DNA of 64,000 nt, from the NCBI GenBank assembly GCA_964578745.1, contig CAZODZ010000001.1, positions 1 through 64,000 on the forward strand, given 5' to 3'. A program made the translations under genes and the position numbers. Positions within the stretch are counted from its first letter, which is position 1. The number at the start of each line of letters is the position of its first letter. The DNA comes from SKVJ01 sp964578745 (lineage in GTDB: Bacteria; Chloroflexota; Dehalococcoidia; GIF9; AB-539-J10). Below, piece after piece: positions 1-8,287 of this stretch. The notes beneath the pieces were generated by a model. It was not told the origin of the DNA, ran no database searches, and saw only the letters and a list, made by a program, of their open reading frames with translations.

Positions 1-977
1 GCGGTCACGAGATTGTGCTCGTGCACGATCCGCAACCACTTGGAGTCGGCCACTACCTGCACGCTGCCGGCCAGTCCTGGCTGTGGAGATGCCACATTGA
101 TATCGATGAAGAGACCGTTCGCCGCAATCCGCGGTTGTGGGACTTCATGACCAGGTGGACGGATGGTTACGATGCCGCCATATTCTCTGCGGCACACTAC
201 GTCGTCTCGCGCTGGCCCCTGCCAAAGTTCATCATTCCGCCATTCATCGATCCGCTCTCGGAAAAGAACAGGGAGCTCTCTGAAGAAGAGATACATGCTG
301 TCCTGAATAAATACGGCATAGATCCGACGGTGCCGATCATTGTCCAGATCGGTCGCTTCGATCCATGGAAGGGCATCAATCGCACTATCGACTCATTCGT
401 GTTGGCGCGAAAGGAAACGGTCTGCCAGCTGGTCATTGCCGGTGGACTTGCTGCGGACGACCCTGAGGGAAGTCGTGTGCTTCAGCAGGTGCGTGAAAGA
501 GCGGCGGGACACCCTGATATTCATGTCCTGGAGTTGTCTCTGGACGATCGGGTCGAGAACTGGAGGGAGGTGAATGCTCTCCAGAGAGCGGCGACCGTGA
601 TTATGCAGCCGTCTACAAGGGAAGGTTTTGGGCTCGTTATCACCGAAGCACTATGGAAAGGCAAGCCTGTCATTGCCGCGGATGCTGGCGCAATTCCCCT
701 GCAGGTTCGCAGCGGCGCGACGGGTTTCTTTTATGACGGCGTGGCAAACACTGCCAGGCGCATAATCTCACTTCTCAATAGTCCGGAATTGCGCAACAAG
801 GTTGGACAGCATGGCCGCGACTACGTGCGCGAGCACTTTCTCATGCCTGCGCGGATTGCAGACTCTCTCCAGACCATGCTGTTGGCTCGTGAAGGGATAC
901 TGCGGAACCCCGCCTGTACTGACTGCATCATCAGCTTTCACCCATGGTTCAAGCTCAGCAAACGGGGTCGTGGCTGA
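1..977 (+). CDS. TreT-like family 4 glycosyltransferase, 5' truncated by window edge
   Basis: The open frame runs to the left edge of the window (codons before the first GTG at 15 are open and read GHEI), so the N-terminal half of the first Rossmann domain is missing. The visible part starts at a VHDPQP motif, followed by WRCHIDID and IDPLSEKN, all typical of trehalose synthase/phosphorylase (TreT) type GT4 enzymes. The second domain carries the nucleotide-sugar site: VQIGRFDPWKG and the EX7E region STREGFGLVITEALWKGKPVIA. Family members transfer glucose from a nucleotide sugar, or work in reverse, at the cytoplasm. Substrate cannot be told from sequence. It is followed by the synthase pair on the same strand after 69 bp. 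Confidence 0.85.
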   Translation, partial: GHEIVLVHDPQPLGVGHYLHAAGQSWLWRCHIDIDEETVRRNPRLWDFMTRWTDGYDAAIFSAAHYVVSRWPLPKFIIPPFIDPLSEKNRELSEEEIHAVLNKYGIDPTVPIIVQIGRFDPWKGINRTIDSFVLARKETVCQLVIAGGLAADDPEGSRVLQQVRERAAGHPDIHVLELSLDDRVENWREVNALQRAATVIMQPSTREGFGLVITEALWKGKPVIAADAGAIPLQVRSGATGFFYDGVANTARRIISLLNSPELRNKVGQHGRDYVREHFLMPARIADSLQTMLLAREGILRNPACTDCIISFHPWFKLSKRGRG

Positions 978-1046
978 CATGATACGCGGCCAGTCACAGC
1001 CTCTGTTGCGCCCTGCGAGACCTTATCGCACATTGGAGGATGGCAC

Positions 1047-2297
1047 GTGTACGACATAGAGCGGCTCAGGAATCAGGTCAACTACCGTGCGGGCAAGTCG
1101 TGGATGTCGCCCTTGAACTACATCGACGAAGTAGCTGGCCCTTTCAGAGGAAGATGCGTAACGCTGCACGATGTAACGCTGCGGGATGGTGAGCAGACTG
1201 TGGGAGTAGCCTTCTCGCCGGAGGAAAGGGTTACCATCGCCGGGGCACTTGATGAGCTCGGTGTTCCGCGTATCGAGGTTGGTCTGCCAGCCGTCTCTGA
1301 AGAGGTGCGCGAGGGCATGAGACGCATCGCAGCGCAGAACTTGAACGCGGAACTGTATGGCTTTGCACGTACCCTGAAATCGGATGTCGATATGGTTGTC
1401 GACTGCGGTCTGAACGCGGTTGTGCTGCAGCACATCATGAATCCCTATGCATGCGAAAGTGCCTACGGGCTGGATCGGGCAAAGGTCCGTGACCGTGTCG
1501 TGTCTGCTGTTGGATATGCGAAGGAGAAGGGACTGAAGACGGTCTTTCTTGGTTGGGACTTGACGCGCGGCGACGACTGGGACTTCATCGAAGACATCTA
1601 TGGCAGTCTCTTCCAGCATGCGTGTCCCGATGGCCTCGTTGTGGTGGATACTTTCGGCGTCGCCAACCCGCGTGCGATTGGTTTTCTCTTCAGAAAACTT
1701 GGCGAGTGGCTGCCGGGCGTGCCATTGGAGTTTCACACGCACAACGATATGTGCATGGCAAACGCCGGTATTGTGGAGGCAGTCGCCGCTGGATGCAGCG
1801 TGGTACACACTGCATTCAACGGGCTTGGCGACCGCACTGGAAACGCGGCGACTGAAGAGGTCGCTGTCATGCTTGAACTTGGTCTTGGTGTGAGCACTGG
1901 CCTCCGGTTCGACGGCATCATGAATGTTTCGCTGATGGTTGAGAATATCTCACGAAGGACCGTGCCGCAGAACAAGCCCATCGTCGGACGCGGACTGTTC
2001 AACCTCGAAACTGGTATCGACGCTGATCTGCACCGCAAGATGGAGGCGGCGTCATTTGACATAACAATGCAGGCCTTTCATCCCTCGCTTGTCGGACAGG
2101 ATCCGGTGAGGCTGACTCTTGGAAAGAACAGCGGTAGTGCCACTATAGAGTTCTTTCTGGACAAGTTCGGGATTGCTGCAGGGAGGGACCATGTCAAGCA
2201 GATAATGGAGAGGGTGAAGTGGCAGGGGCGTGTCCAGCATGCGCTGCTCACAGACGCCCAGTTCCTCGCTATCTGCCGCGATGTTCTTGGTGACTAG
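1047..2297 (+). CDS. Homocitrate/isopropylmalate-synthase-like enzyme (HMGL-like), copy 1
   Basis: A 416-residue TIM-barrel acyl-CoA/2-oxoacid condensing enzyme. The start is GTG with GGAGG at 1035-1039. DVTLRDGEQTVG (residues 42-53) holds the catalytic Arg and first metal Asp, HTHND (H230, H232) gives the metal histidines, and GLGDRTGN is the usual family loop. The protein aligns end to end with the next gene, so this is a tandem duplication. Length fits a catalytic domain without the LeuA regulatory C-terminal domain, so leucine-type feedback control is unlikely. Substrate (oxaloacetate, 2-oxoglutarate or 2-oxoisovalerate) is not certain. A Re-citrate or homocitrate synthase role is possible given the LeuCD/isocitrate-dehydrogenase operon at 41 kb. 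Confidence 0.88.
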   Translation: MYDIERLRNQVNYRAGKSWMSPLNYIDEVAGPFRGRCVTLHDVTLRDGEQTVGVAFSPEERVTIAGALDELGVPRIEVGLPAVSEEVREGMRRIAAQNLNAELYGFARTLKSDVDMVVDCGLNAVVLQHIMNPYACESAYGLDRAKVRDRVVSAVGYAKEKGLKTVFLGWDLTRGDDWDFIEDIYGSLFQHACPDGLVVVDTFGVANPRAIGFLFRKLGEWLPGVPLEFHTHNDMCMANAGIVEAVAAGCSVVHTAFNGLGDRTGNAATEEVAVMLELGLGVSTGLRFDGIMNVSLMVENISRRTVPQNKPIVGRGLFNLETGIDADLHRKMEAASFDITMQAFHPSLVGQDPVRLTLGKNSGSATIEFFLDKFGIAAGRDHVKQIMERVKWQGRVQHALLTDAQFLAICRDVLGD

Positions 2298-2312
2298 GCC
2301 TTGAATTGAACC

Positions 2313-2330
2313 CGTTAGCCCCGACTAACG
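2313..2330. promoter_or_regulatory. Short inverted repeat between the two synthase genes
   Basis: CGTTAG (2313-2318) and CTAACG (2325-2330) form a perfect 6-bp inverted repeat with a six-base spacer in the 90-bp gap before the second synthase gene. It could be an operator or a weak hairpin. An AT-rich TAATAT lies at 2342-2347, but no matching -35 box is clear. Function is inferred only. Confidence 0.3.
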
Positions 2331-2387
2331 TAATCTGGTAATAATATAGGCAGGTTGGCCGTTACTGGCACGTTAAGGAGGACATAC

Positions 2388-3641
2388 ATGGCGTATAACG
2401 TCGAGCGACTCAAGGGCAAAGAGCATTTTGAAAATGGAAAATGGTGGGTCTCTCCACTCAATTTCGAGAGTGAGGTCATCTCTGACTTCCGGGGCAAGTC
2501 TGTTCAGATCCACGACGTCACATTGCGGGATGGAGAGCAGACCGTTGGTGTCGCCTTCTCCCCTGATGAGAGAGTGGCGATTGCCGAAGCTCTGAGTGGT
2601 ATAGGTATACACAGACTCGAGATAGGCATGCCTCCGGCGTCGCCTGAGATTCTGGAGGGCATGAAGCGTATCGTGAAGCGCAACCTGCCGTCTGAAATGG
2701 TGGGTTTCGTCCGGACTATCAAGAAGGACATTGATATGGCCATCGATGCGGGTGTCAAGACGGCCATACTTGAGCATATTATGAACCCGTATGCAACGGA
2801 TGCTGCATACGGTCTGTCTTATGAAGAGGTAAAGGATCGTGTGGTGTCGACGATGCAGTATGCCGCTGAGAAAGGCCTCAAGACAATCTTCATGGGCTGG
2901 GACCTCACAAGGGGCGACGACTGGGATTTCGTGAAGGAGATGTACACGACACTGGCCCGTGAGACGAAGCTTGATGGCCTCGTGGCGGTGGACACCGTCG
3001 GCGTAGCCTCGCCTAGGGCGGTGGGTTTCCTCTTCCGCAAGCTTCGCGAGTGGTTGCCTGGTGTGACTCTTGAGTTCCACACTCACAATGAGTTCGGCCT
3101 GGCCAATGCAGGCGTGCTCGAAGCCGTGGCGAACGGTGCCACTGTGATTCATACTGCGTTCAATGGCCTTGGCGACCGAACCGGCAACGTTGCTACTGAA
3201 GAAGTGGTAGTCATGTTGGAGCTGCTTGCTGGCATCAAGACCGGAATTAAACTTGAGGGAATTGCGAATGTCTCTCTCACCGTGGAGAATATCTCCCGGC
3301 GTACACTTGCCGGTAACAAGCCAATCATCGGGCGTGACCTCAACAAGCTGGAGACAGGCATCGCTGCCGACCTGCATCGTAAGTTCCGCGATGCCGGTTT
3401 CGACATTACTATCCAGGCCTTCACACCTGAACTGGTTGGCATGGAGCCGCTCCATCTTGTCCTGGGAAAGAACAGCGGGACGGCCACAATCGAATTCTAT
3501 CTCGACAAGTACGGACTCTCCGCCAACGAGGACCAGATCAAGGAGATCACCGACAGGGTGAAGTGGCAGGGTCGGGTGCAGCATACCCTCCTGACAGACT
3601 CACAGTTCCTCAAGATCTGCCGCGACGTTCTCGGCGGCTAG
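2388..3641 (+). CDS. Homocitrate/isopropylmalate-synthase-like enzyme (HMGL-like), copy 2
   Basis: A 417-residue paralogue of the preceding gene. The ATG at 2388 is chosen over an upstream in-frame GTG because AAGGAGG lies at the right distance and the N-terminus then matches copy 1 (MAYNVERL against MYDIERL). It keeps DVTLRDGEQTVG, HTHNE and GLGDRTGN, with Glu in place of Asp after the metal histidines. Like copy 1 it lacks the LeuA allosteric domain. The two could have different 2-oxoacid specificities or form a hetero-oligomer; sequence alone does not decide. A 90-bp spacer with an inverted repeat separates them, and a pair of hairpins follows. Confidence 0.88.
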   Translation: MAYNVERLKGKEHFENGKWWVSPLNFESEVISDFRGKSVQIHDVTLRDGEQTVGVAFSPDERVAIAEALSGIGIHRLEIGMPPASPEILEGMKRIVKRNLPSEMVGFVRTIKKDIDMAIDAGVKTAILEHIMNPYATDAAYGLSYEEVKDRVVSTMQYAAEKGLKTIFMGWDLTRGDDWDFVKEMYTTLARETKLDGLVAVDTVGVASPRAVGFLFRKLREWLPGVTLEFHTHNEFGLANAGVLEAVANGATVIHTAFNGLGDRTGNVATEEVVVMLELLAGIKTGIKLEGIANVSLTVENISRRTLAGNKPIIGRDLNKLETGIAADLHRKFRDAGFDITIQAFTPELVGMEPLHLVLGKNSGTATIEFYLDKYGLSANEDQIKEITDRVKWQGRVQHTLLTDSQFLKICRDVLGG

Positions 3642-3665
3642 AGGCTGTCCATAGCGGTCAAAAGT

Positions 3666-3708
3666 GGGGCCCGCTCCAGGTGCACTACGTACTTGTAGGG
3701 CGGGTCCC
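3666..3708. terminator. Hairpin 1 downstream of synthase pair
   Basis: Arms 3666-3674 and 3700-3708 pair over 9 bp (one G-U), with a 25-base loop that itself contains CTAC/GTAG. There is no T-run, so it is a weak intrinsic terminator candidate or part of an extragenic repeat. Confidence 0.35.
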
Positions 3709-3743
3709 GTCTCTTGCATGACGGTGCAGCGCATAGAAAAAGT

Positions 3744-3773
3744 GGGGAAGGGAGGCTCCCCTCTCCCTTCCCC
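3744..3773. terminator. Hairpin 2 downstream of synthase pair
   Basis: A perfect 11-bp stem (3744-3754 with 3763-3773) around an 8-base loop, strongly purine on one arm and pyrimidine on the other, with no U-tract. The flanking CCTCTCCCTTCCCC-type sequence resembles dispersed extragenic repeats seen in many genomes. A transcription barrier between the synthase genes and the next gene is inferred. Confidence 0.4.
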
Positions 3774-3924
3774 GGCTAAGGAGGGAAAGTTGAGATCATG
3801 CCCTAGAGGAGGAGGGGGTGTGGGATAGGGCAAATCGACCGATATGCTAGCATGGCACCACAGGGGTGTCAATTTCTGGTTTGCCCTCAGGGCATGGATT
3901 CATCTCCCCAACTGAGCCTATCGC

Positions 3925-5274
3925 ATGCAGTACGACGAACAGAGGCGGAAGTTCTCATGCCCTCGCTGTGGTGCAGAGATGCACTACGATGCAGCCACGG
4001 GGTTGTGGCTGTGTCCTCTCATCGAGTGTGGCACTGCCGTCAGGTATGAGGTGCAGGGGGCCGGAGGACCTCCACCGGAAGCACCCGCTGAATGTGAGGG
4101 ATTCGAGGGTGAATGGCAGCCTGAACAGCCTGGTCGAGGACGCAGGGCCATCGTTCTTGTTGGCGCGGTTGTTATCATCATCGCTGTCCTTGCCATGCTG
4201 CTGCAGCCTCTCTTGTGGCCTCGCAGGCCGGTGCTCTCGGTCTCTCCTCAGAGCATTGAATTTGATGATGCTGCTGGCATCGTGGCGTTGCCGAAGGCAT
4301 TCGCCATACAGAACGATGGCACGGGTGAGTTGGTGTGGACAGCGACCGCCGACAGAGAGTGGTTGCAGATTGAGCCCCCCTCCGGGGTACTGGCCGATGG
4401 TGTGGAAGTGGTAGTGGTGTCGGTTGATCTGCACGGTCTTCCTGCTGGCAGTCATGCGGCGACCATTACCGTAGTGGCGGATGGTGCCTATCACTCACCT
4501 CAGGTTGTGAGTGTCCTCGTCACGCTTGCTTTGCCAGCGGAAGGACGTGCGTTAATGCATATGCTGGGGCAGGGTGCGGAGGTCTACTACGATCGTCAAC
4601 CACCTTATGTCGAAGGTCCTGTCGGGAGACCTATCCAGTTGCGCAATAACGAGGACGCGGTGGACGTATCATGGGCCGCGCTGCTGCAGTTTATTCTCGA
4701 GGATGACACAGACGAGGTTGCCTATGTCGAGGATCTCATGATGTGCGGCAGCTTCGCCGAGCGACTTCACAACAACGCCGAAGCGCAGGGCATCCGCTGC
4801 GCATGGGTCTCGGTCGACTTTGTGGGCGAAGACTGTGGCCATGCACTGAACGCATTCGTTACGACTGACAGGGGACTTGTATTCATTGACTCCACGGGCG
4901 AGAACCCATCGCTGGTGGCTGCGGCGGGAGGTGAAGCAGGCGTGTGTGACGCGGACAAGGCTGCCTATGTCCGGGTGGGAAGCCCTTACGGGCTGGTTTC
5001 GCTCGAGTACGCTGACTCACCCGCGTACGAGTTCTATGAAGAGTACAGTGCGGCCTGGGCTGACTACACGGTTGAACTGGACGAATACAATCTGCTTGTT
5101 ACTGAGTACAATCGCCTTGTGGACGCAGGCTCTTCAGCCAGCCTGCGCAAGGCGCGTCACCTCGCGGCGGAACTGGAGACGCGGCGCCTGCAACTCGAAC
5201 TGGTCCAGGAGGTTCTTGGGCCCTGTTACTGGAGTCCTCTCGGTATCGTCGAGAGCCTCAGCGTGTACTGGTAG
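3925..5274 (+). CDS. Zinc-ribbon, single-pass membrane protein with BACON-like and transglutaminase-like domains
   Basis: A 449-residue mosaic. Residues 12-35 hold a four-cysteine ribbon (C12, C15, C30, C35). Residues 74-98 form one membrane segment. Residues 102-203 look like a BACON/Ig-like beta domain (a PSGVLADG-type turn, alternating hydrophobics). The C-terminal half resembles a transglutaminase-like or peptidase core, with candidate triad C274 (MMCGSF), H306 (CGHALNAF) and D322 (FIDSTG). The extracellular half would thus be enzymatic and the ribbon cytoplasmic. Residues about 345-435 are predicted helical. I recognise no characterised homologue. The ATG is the first with the ribbon intact; no strong SD is visible. 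Confidence 0.75.
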   Translation: MQYDEQRRKFSCPRCGAEMHYDAATGLWLCPLIECGTAVRYEVQGAGGPPPEAPAECEGFEGEWQPEQPGRGRRAIVLVGAVVIIIAVLAMLLQPLLWPRRPVLSVSPQSIEFDDAAGIVALPKAFAIQNDGTGELVWTATADREWLQIEPPSGVLADGVEVVVVSVDLHGLPAGSHAATITVVADGAYHSPQVVSVLVTLALPAEGRALMHMLGQGAEVYYDRQPPYVEGPVGRPIQLRNNEDAVDVSWAALLQFILEDDTDEVAYVEDLMMCGSFAERLHNNAEAQGIRCAWVSVDFVGEDCGHALNAFVTTDRGLVFIDSTGENPSLVAAAGGEAGVCDADKAAYVRVGSPYGLVSLEYADSPAYEFYEEYSAAWADYTVELDEYNLLVTEYNRLVDAGSSASLRKARHLAAELETRRLQLELVQEVLGPCYWSPLGIVESLSVYW

Positions 5275-5539
5275 AACCGGGCGGTCTTGGAACGGTGGTG
5301 GCTCGTGCCGGGAGGCAGACTTGCGAGGCGCTGCGTCCTGGCGCAGACAGTACCCCCGTGGCTTCGACACTGCACCACGCATGCAAGGAGCGCGGAATCT
5401 TCTGCCGGTCAGCAAAAAGGGGGGCCGTCAGTGTGAAACAGCCGATTGTTGGGGCTGACGCTTACGGTATGCCGGATCAAGTTGCCGATAGTTTCAAACT
5501 GAAAGCGAGTCCGGACTCACTGCTGTCTTCAGGTGTGAT

Positions 5540-7648
5540 TCAGTGCTCTGGCGGTGTCACTCGCCAGCCCCGGATGTCGTTTGCGCAGATGATCCCCGAT
5601 ATGGTCACGGACTCTAGGCCAGCCCCGGGGAAGGTCGACGCGCCGGCAAAGTACAGCCCTTTGATCGGTGCCCGGAAATGAGGCCGACGCGTGCCTGTCG
5701 CCTGGCTGAAGCTGTAGAGGGCGCCCTCCGGCATGGCGGTATATGACTCAAGGGTGCGCGGACTGGCTGCGTCAAGCGTCTTGACACTGTTGCTGAGGCC
5801 GGGCAGCACTTCCTCGGCCTTGCGGATGAGTAACGCGGCAAACTGTCGCTTTCGATTGTCATAGTCGCGGTCTTCTCTGGATGGAAACTCACGGTAGCCG
5901 ACCGGAGCCACGATTGTAATGCTCGCGCGACCTCTCGGCGCCATTCTAGGGTCGACGTTGCTGTTGATAAACACGGTGAAATCGCCGTCGATGTGTCGTA
6001 TCAGGGATGGCTGCGATGAAAGGTCCTGCTCGACCCCCGCGTAGACGACAAATGCCGAGGGAGACATCTTCAGCCCTTTGATGAAGTCGATGTAGGGTCC
6101 TCCAACTTCAGCCGCATCGAGCAACTGAAGGACGCACGTTCGCACGTTCACGTTGGCTACGACGAGGGCGGCCTGGAATATCTCGGCGCCTGAACGCACG
6201 CCCCGTACCTGTCGCTGGTCGGTGAGTATGCGGTCGGCTTTGTAGTTCGTCATTACCGTGCCGCCGTTCTGCTCTACTATCTGTGCCAGCATTGTCGCCA
6301 GCGCACGTGGTCCTCCCACCGGAAAGTAACTTCCCGTCAGGTACTGTCCCATTGCTCCGAGCAGGGCGCGCAGCCCGGGCGTGGTCTCGGCTGTCGTTCC
6401 GTTCTGTCCCGTCCCCCCTGTGAGCAGTGCTTTCAGGTCTTCGCTGCGCAGATGCTCATCCAGCTTCTGCTTGAATGTCTTGCCCATCCAGTCATACACC
6501 GCTGGATAGCTCTTGGGCAGGCAGGCCATTGCTTTGTCTCCGAGCAGCTGGACACTCAGGTGGTCTGGAAGGGGTATGCCGTAATGTCCGCTGTACTGGT
6601 ACAGCTGGAAATAGGCCTCTGCCGCCTCCTGAAAGAACGAAGTGAGGCCCTCCCGTTCCTCCGGGAAGATGTCGGCAAGCGATGCCACGATACGAGAGAC
6701 CCGCGTGGGTATCTCGATCGGGTGTCCCTTGTATACGTGCCGGATCGTATTCTGTGCGAAGCGGCCCTCTATGGCGAGCCCGAGTTCGCTCAGGACCCGC
6801 GCTATCGGACCTGACTCCCATGCGCCAGTAATACCTGACACTCCCATGCTGAAGATGAAATCATCCCGCACCAGGGAGCCAGAATAGCCGCCCACCTGCG
6901 CCTGCTGCTCCATCACAAGCACCTTGTAACCGTGCTTCGAGAGCAACGCTGCCGTTGTCAAACCACCGATGCCTGCGCCCACAACGGCAACATCAAACTC
7001 GTTCTGTTGTTTGCTTCGGGCGGGAGCAACGGGCACTCGCCATTCGTAAGGCCGGTACTGCTGACGGATGAGGAACGCTGCTCCTTTGAGTTGAAAGACC
7101 ACCGCGAATATGAAGCCAGCAGACACAAGCGCGATCGGGAGAACGCTCCCGATTGTCAGGCTGGAGAAATGTATGACGACTGCTGCAAGAAAGAATACTC
7201 CCGCCCAAACAGTCGTGATGATACTGTGGACTGAGAGGAATGTCGCATTTTCCCAGTAGTACTTGGGGTAGTCATACCTGGCAGCGTCTCCTGAGAAAGG
7301 GCGTCGTGACACCAGGGAGATGACCGCCATGACAAACAGCGTTGTAAGACTGATTTCCCCCCCCACCTCGACGAACAGGTCTGTGCCGCTGATGTACGTG
7401 GCGATGGCGGCCACCAGGAAGTACCCCAGCGTGACTAGGTCCATTATCCTGAATATGTGGACCCACACCTGATGTGCAAGCAGTGCGAACGCGATTCCCA
7501 GCGCAACGATGATGCCAGCCGCTTGATTCAGCCCGGCCATGTACCAGTAGATACCCCACGGCACCAGCGAAAACGCCTGGATTACGGTAGCCATAGACGA
7601 CTTGCGAGATGCCTGTTTTCCAACTTCAGGGCCTGCTTGATTCGGCAT
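5540..7648 (-). CDS. Membrane-domain/FAD oxidoreductase fusion (phytoene-desaturase/CrtISO family)
   Basis: 702 residues. The start ATG (7648) is preceded by GGAGGAAC; the longer upstream frame has no SD. Residues about 22-195 contain roughly six membrane segments resembling a septation-protein/IspZ-like bundle. A linker leads to a Rossmann FAD site, VVGAGIGGLTTAALL (GxGxxG at 224-229), and a full COG1233 amine-oxidase-like domain ending in the family's C-terminal FAD motif around GLYFAGASTFPGAGLE. COG1233 enzymes desaturate, isomerise or saturate polyenes, isoprenoids or retinoids. There are no carotenoid genes nearby, so the substrate is unknown. The fusion would tether the oxidoreductase to the membrane. 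Confidence 0.82.
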   Translation of the reverse strand: MPNQAGPEVGKQASRKSSMATVIQAFSLVPWGIYWYMAGLNQAAGIIVALGIAFALLAHQVWVHIFRIMDLVTLGYFLVAAIATYISGTDLFVEVGGEISLTTLFVMAVISLVSRRPFSGDAARYDYPKYYWENATFLSVHSIITTVWAGVFFLAAVVIHFSSLTIGSVLPIALVSAGFIFAVVFQLKGAAFLIRQQYRPYEWRVPVAPARSKQQNEFDVAVVGAGIGGLTTAALLSKHGYKVLVMEQQAQVGGYSGSLVRDDFIFSMGVSGITGAWESGPIARVLSELGLAIEGRFAQNTIRHVYKGHPIEIPTRVSRIVASLADIFPEEREGLTSFFQEAAEAYFQLYQYSGHYGIPLPDHLSVQLLGDKAMACLPKSYPAVYDWMGKTFKQKLDEHLRSEDLKALLTGGTGQNGTTAETTPGLRALLGAMGQYLTGSYFPVGGPRALATMLAQIVEQNGGTVMTNYKADRILTDQRQVRGVRSGAEIFQAALVVANVNVRTCVLQLLDAAEVGGPYIDFIKGLKMSPSAFVVYAGVEQDLSSQPSLIRHIDGDFTVFINSNVDPRMAPRGRASITIVAPVGYREFPSREDRDYDNRKRQFAALLIRKAEEVLPGLSNSVKTLDAASPRTLESYTAMPEGALYSFSQATGTRRPHFRAPIKGLYFAGASTFPGAGLESVTISGIICANDIRGWRVTPPEH

Positions 7649-7811
7649 GGTCCGCTGTTCCTCCGATGTCCCGGGCACGGGACCGATGCATCGATTTGGA
7701 AGGGCGTGCAAACATCTTGTCACGCACTGGTCTATTGGTCAATACGTATGCTTGTACTGCAAACGCGGCCCTGTGGTGGTAGCATAGTGACGTGCACGGA
7801 CAGGAGGTCTC

Positions 7812-8252
7812 ATGAAATCAGTGGAAGGCGCCGTCGGCAGGGTATTCATTCTCCGACTTGAGGACGATGATGTCATACCTGACTGCATCGAGTCGTTCGC
7901 ACGAGGACATGACATCTCTGCTGCACAGGTTCTATTCATAGGTGGCCTTGGACGGGGGGAGGTTGTAACCGGTCCACGCGATTCGACGACAATGCCGCCG
8001 GACCCGATTCTCATACCGGTCGAGGGCGCCCATGAGACCATTGGGGTGGGGTTACTTGTGCCCGATGAGAATGGCATGCCCCGGCTGCATGTTCACGGTG
8101 CGCTCGGTAGAGCGGGTAATACGCTGACAGGCTGTCTGCGCAATGGCGTGTTCACATGGTTCATGATAGAGGTGGTAATTTTGGAGATCTGTGCTGAAGT
8201 GCGGCGTTGCCGCGATGCCCTCAGCGGCCTGTCATTACTCACGTTCGACTGA
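7812..8252 (+). CDS. PPC (DUF296) domain protein
   Basis: 146 residues covering one complete PPC (plants and prokaryotes conserved) domain with AGGAGG six bases before the ATG. Typical features are the N-terminal FILRLEDDD strand-turn, FIGGLGRGEV and the LHVHGALG strand carrying histidines that often bind metal. In plants the domain follows AT-hooks; in bacteria it stands alone as a trimer of uncertain role, sometimes proposed to bind DNA or a small ligand. It is transcribed toward the DapA-like gene (convergent, 35-bp gap). Confidence 0.88.
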   Translation: MKSVEGAVGRVFILRLEDDDVIPDCIESFARGHDISAAQVLFIGGLGRGEVVTGPRDSTTMPPDPILIPVEGAHETIGVGLLVPDENGMPRLHVHGALGRAGNTLTGCLRNGVFTWFMIEVVILEICAEVRRCRDALSGLSLLTFD

Positions 8253-8287
8253 GTTGGGCAGGATTGTTAGTCGCTTCTGTTTTCGAC

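Noticed and set aside
1023..1808. 261-codon minus-strand open frame
   Set aside because: Antisense shadow of the first synthase gene.
2373..3584. 403-codon minus-strand open frame
   Set aside because: It lies fully antisense to the second synthase gene, has no SD or family, and is an artefact of G/C-rich third positions.
5295..5681. 128-codon plus-strand frame
   Set aside because: Half overlaps the 3' end of the oxidoreductase gene in antisense, lacks SD and family.
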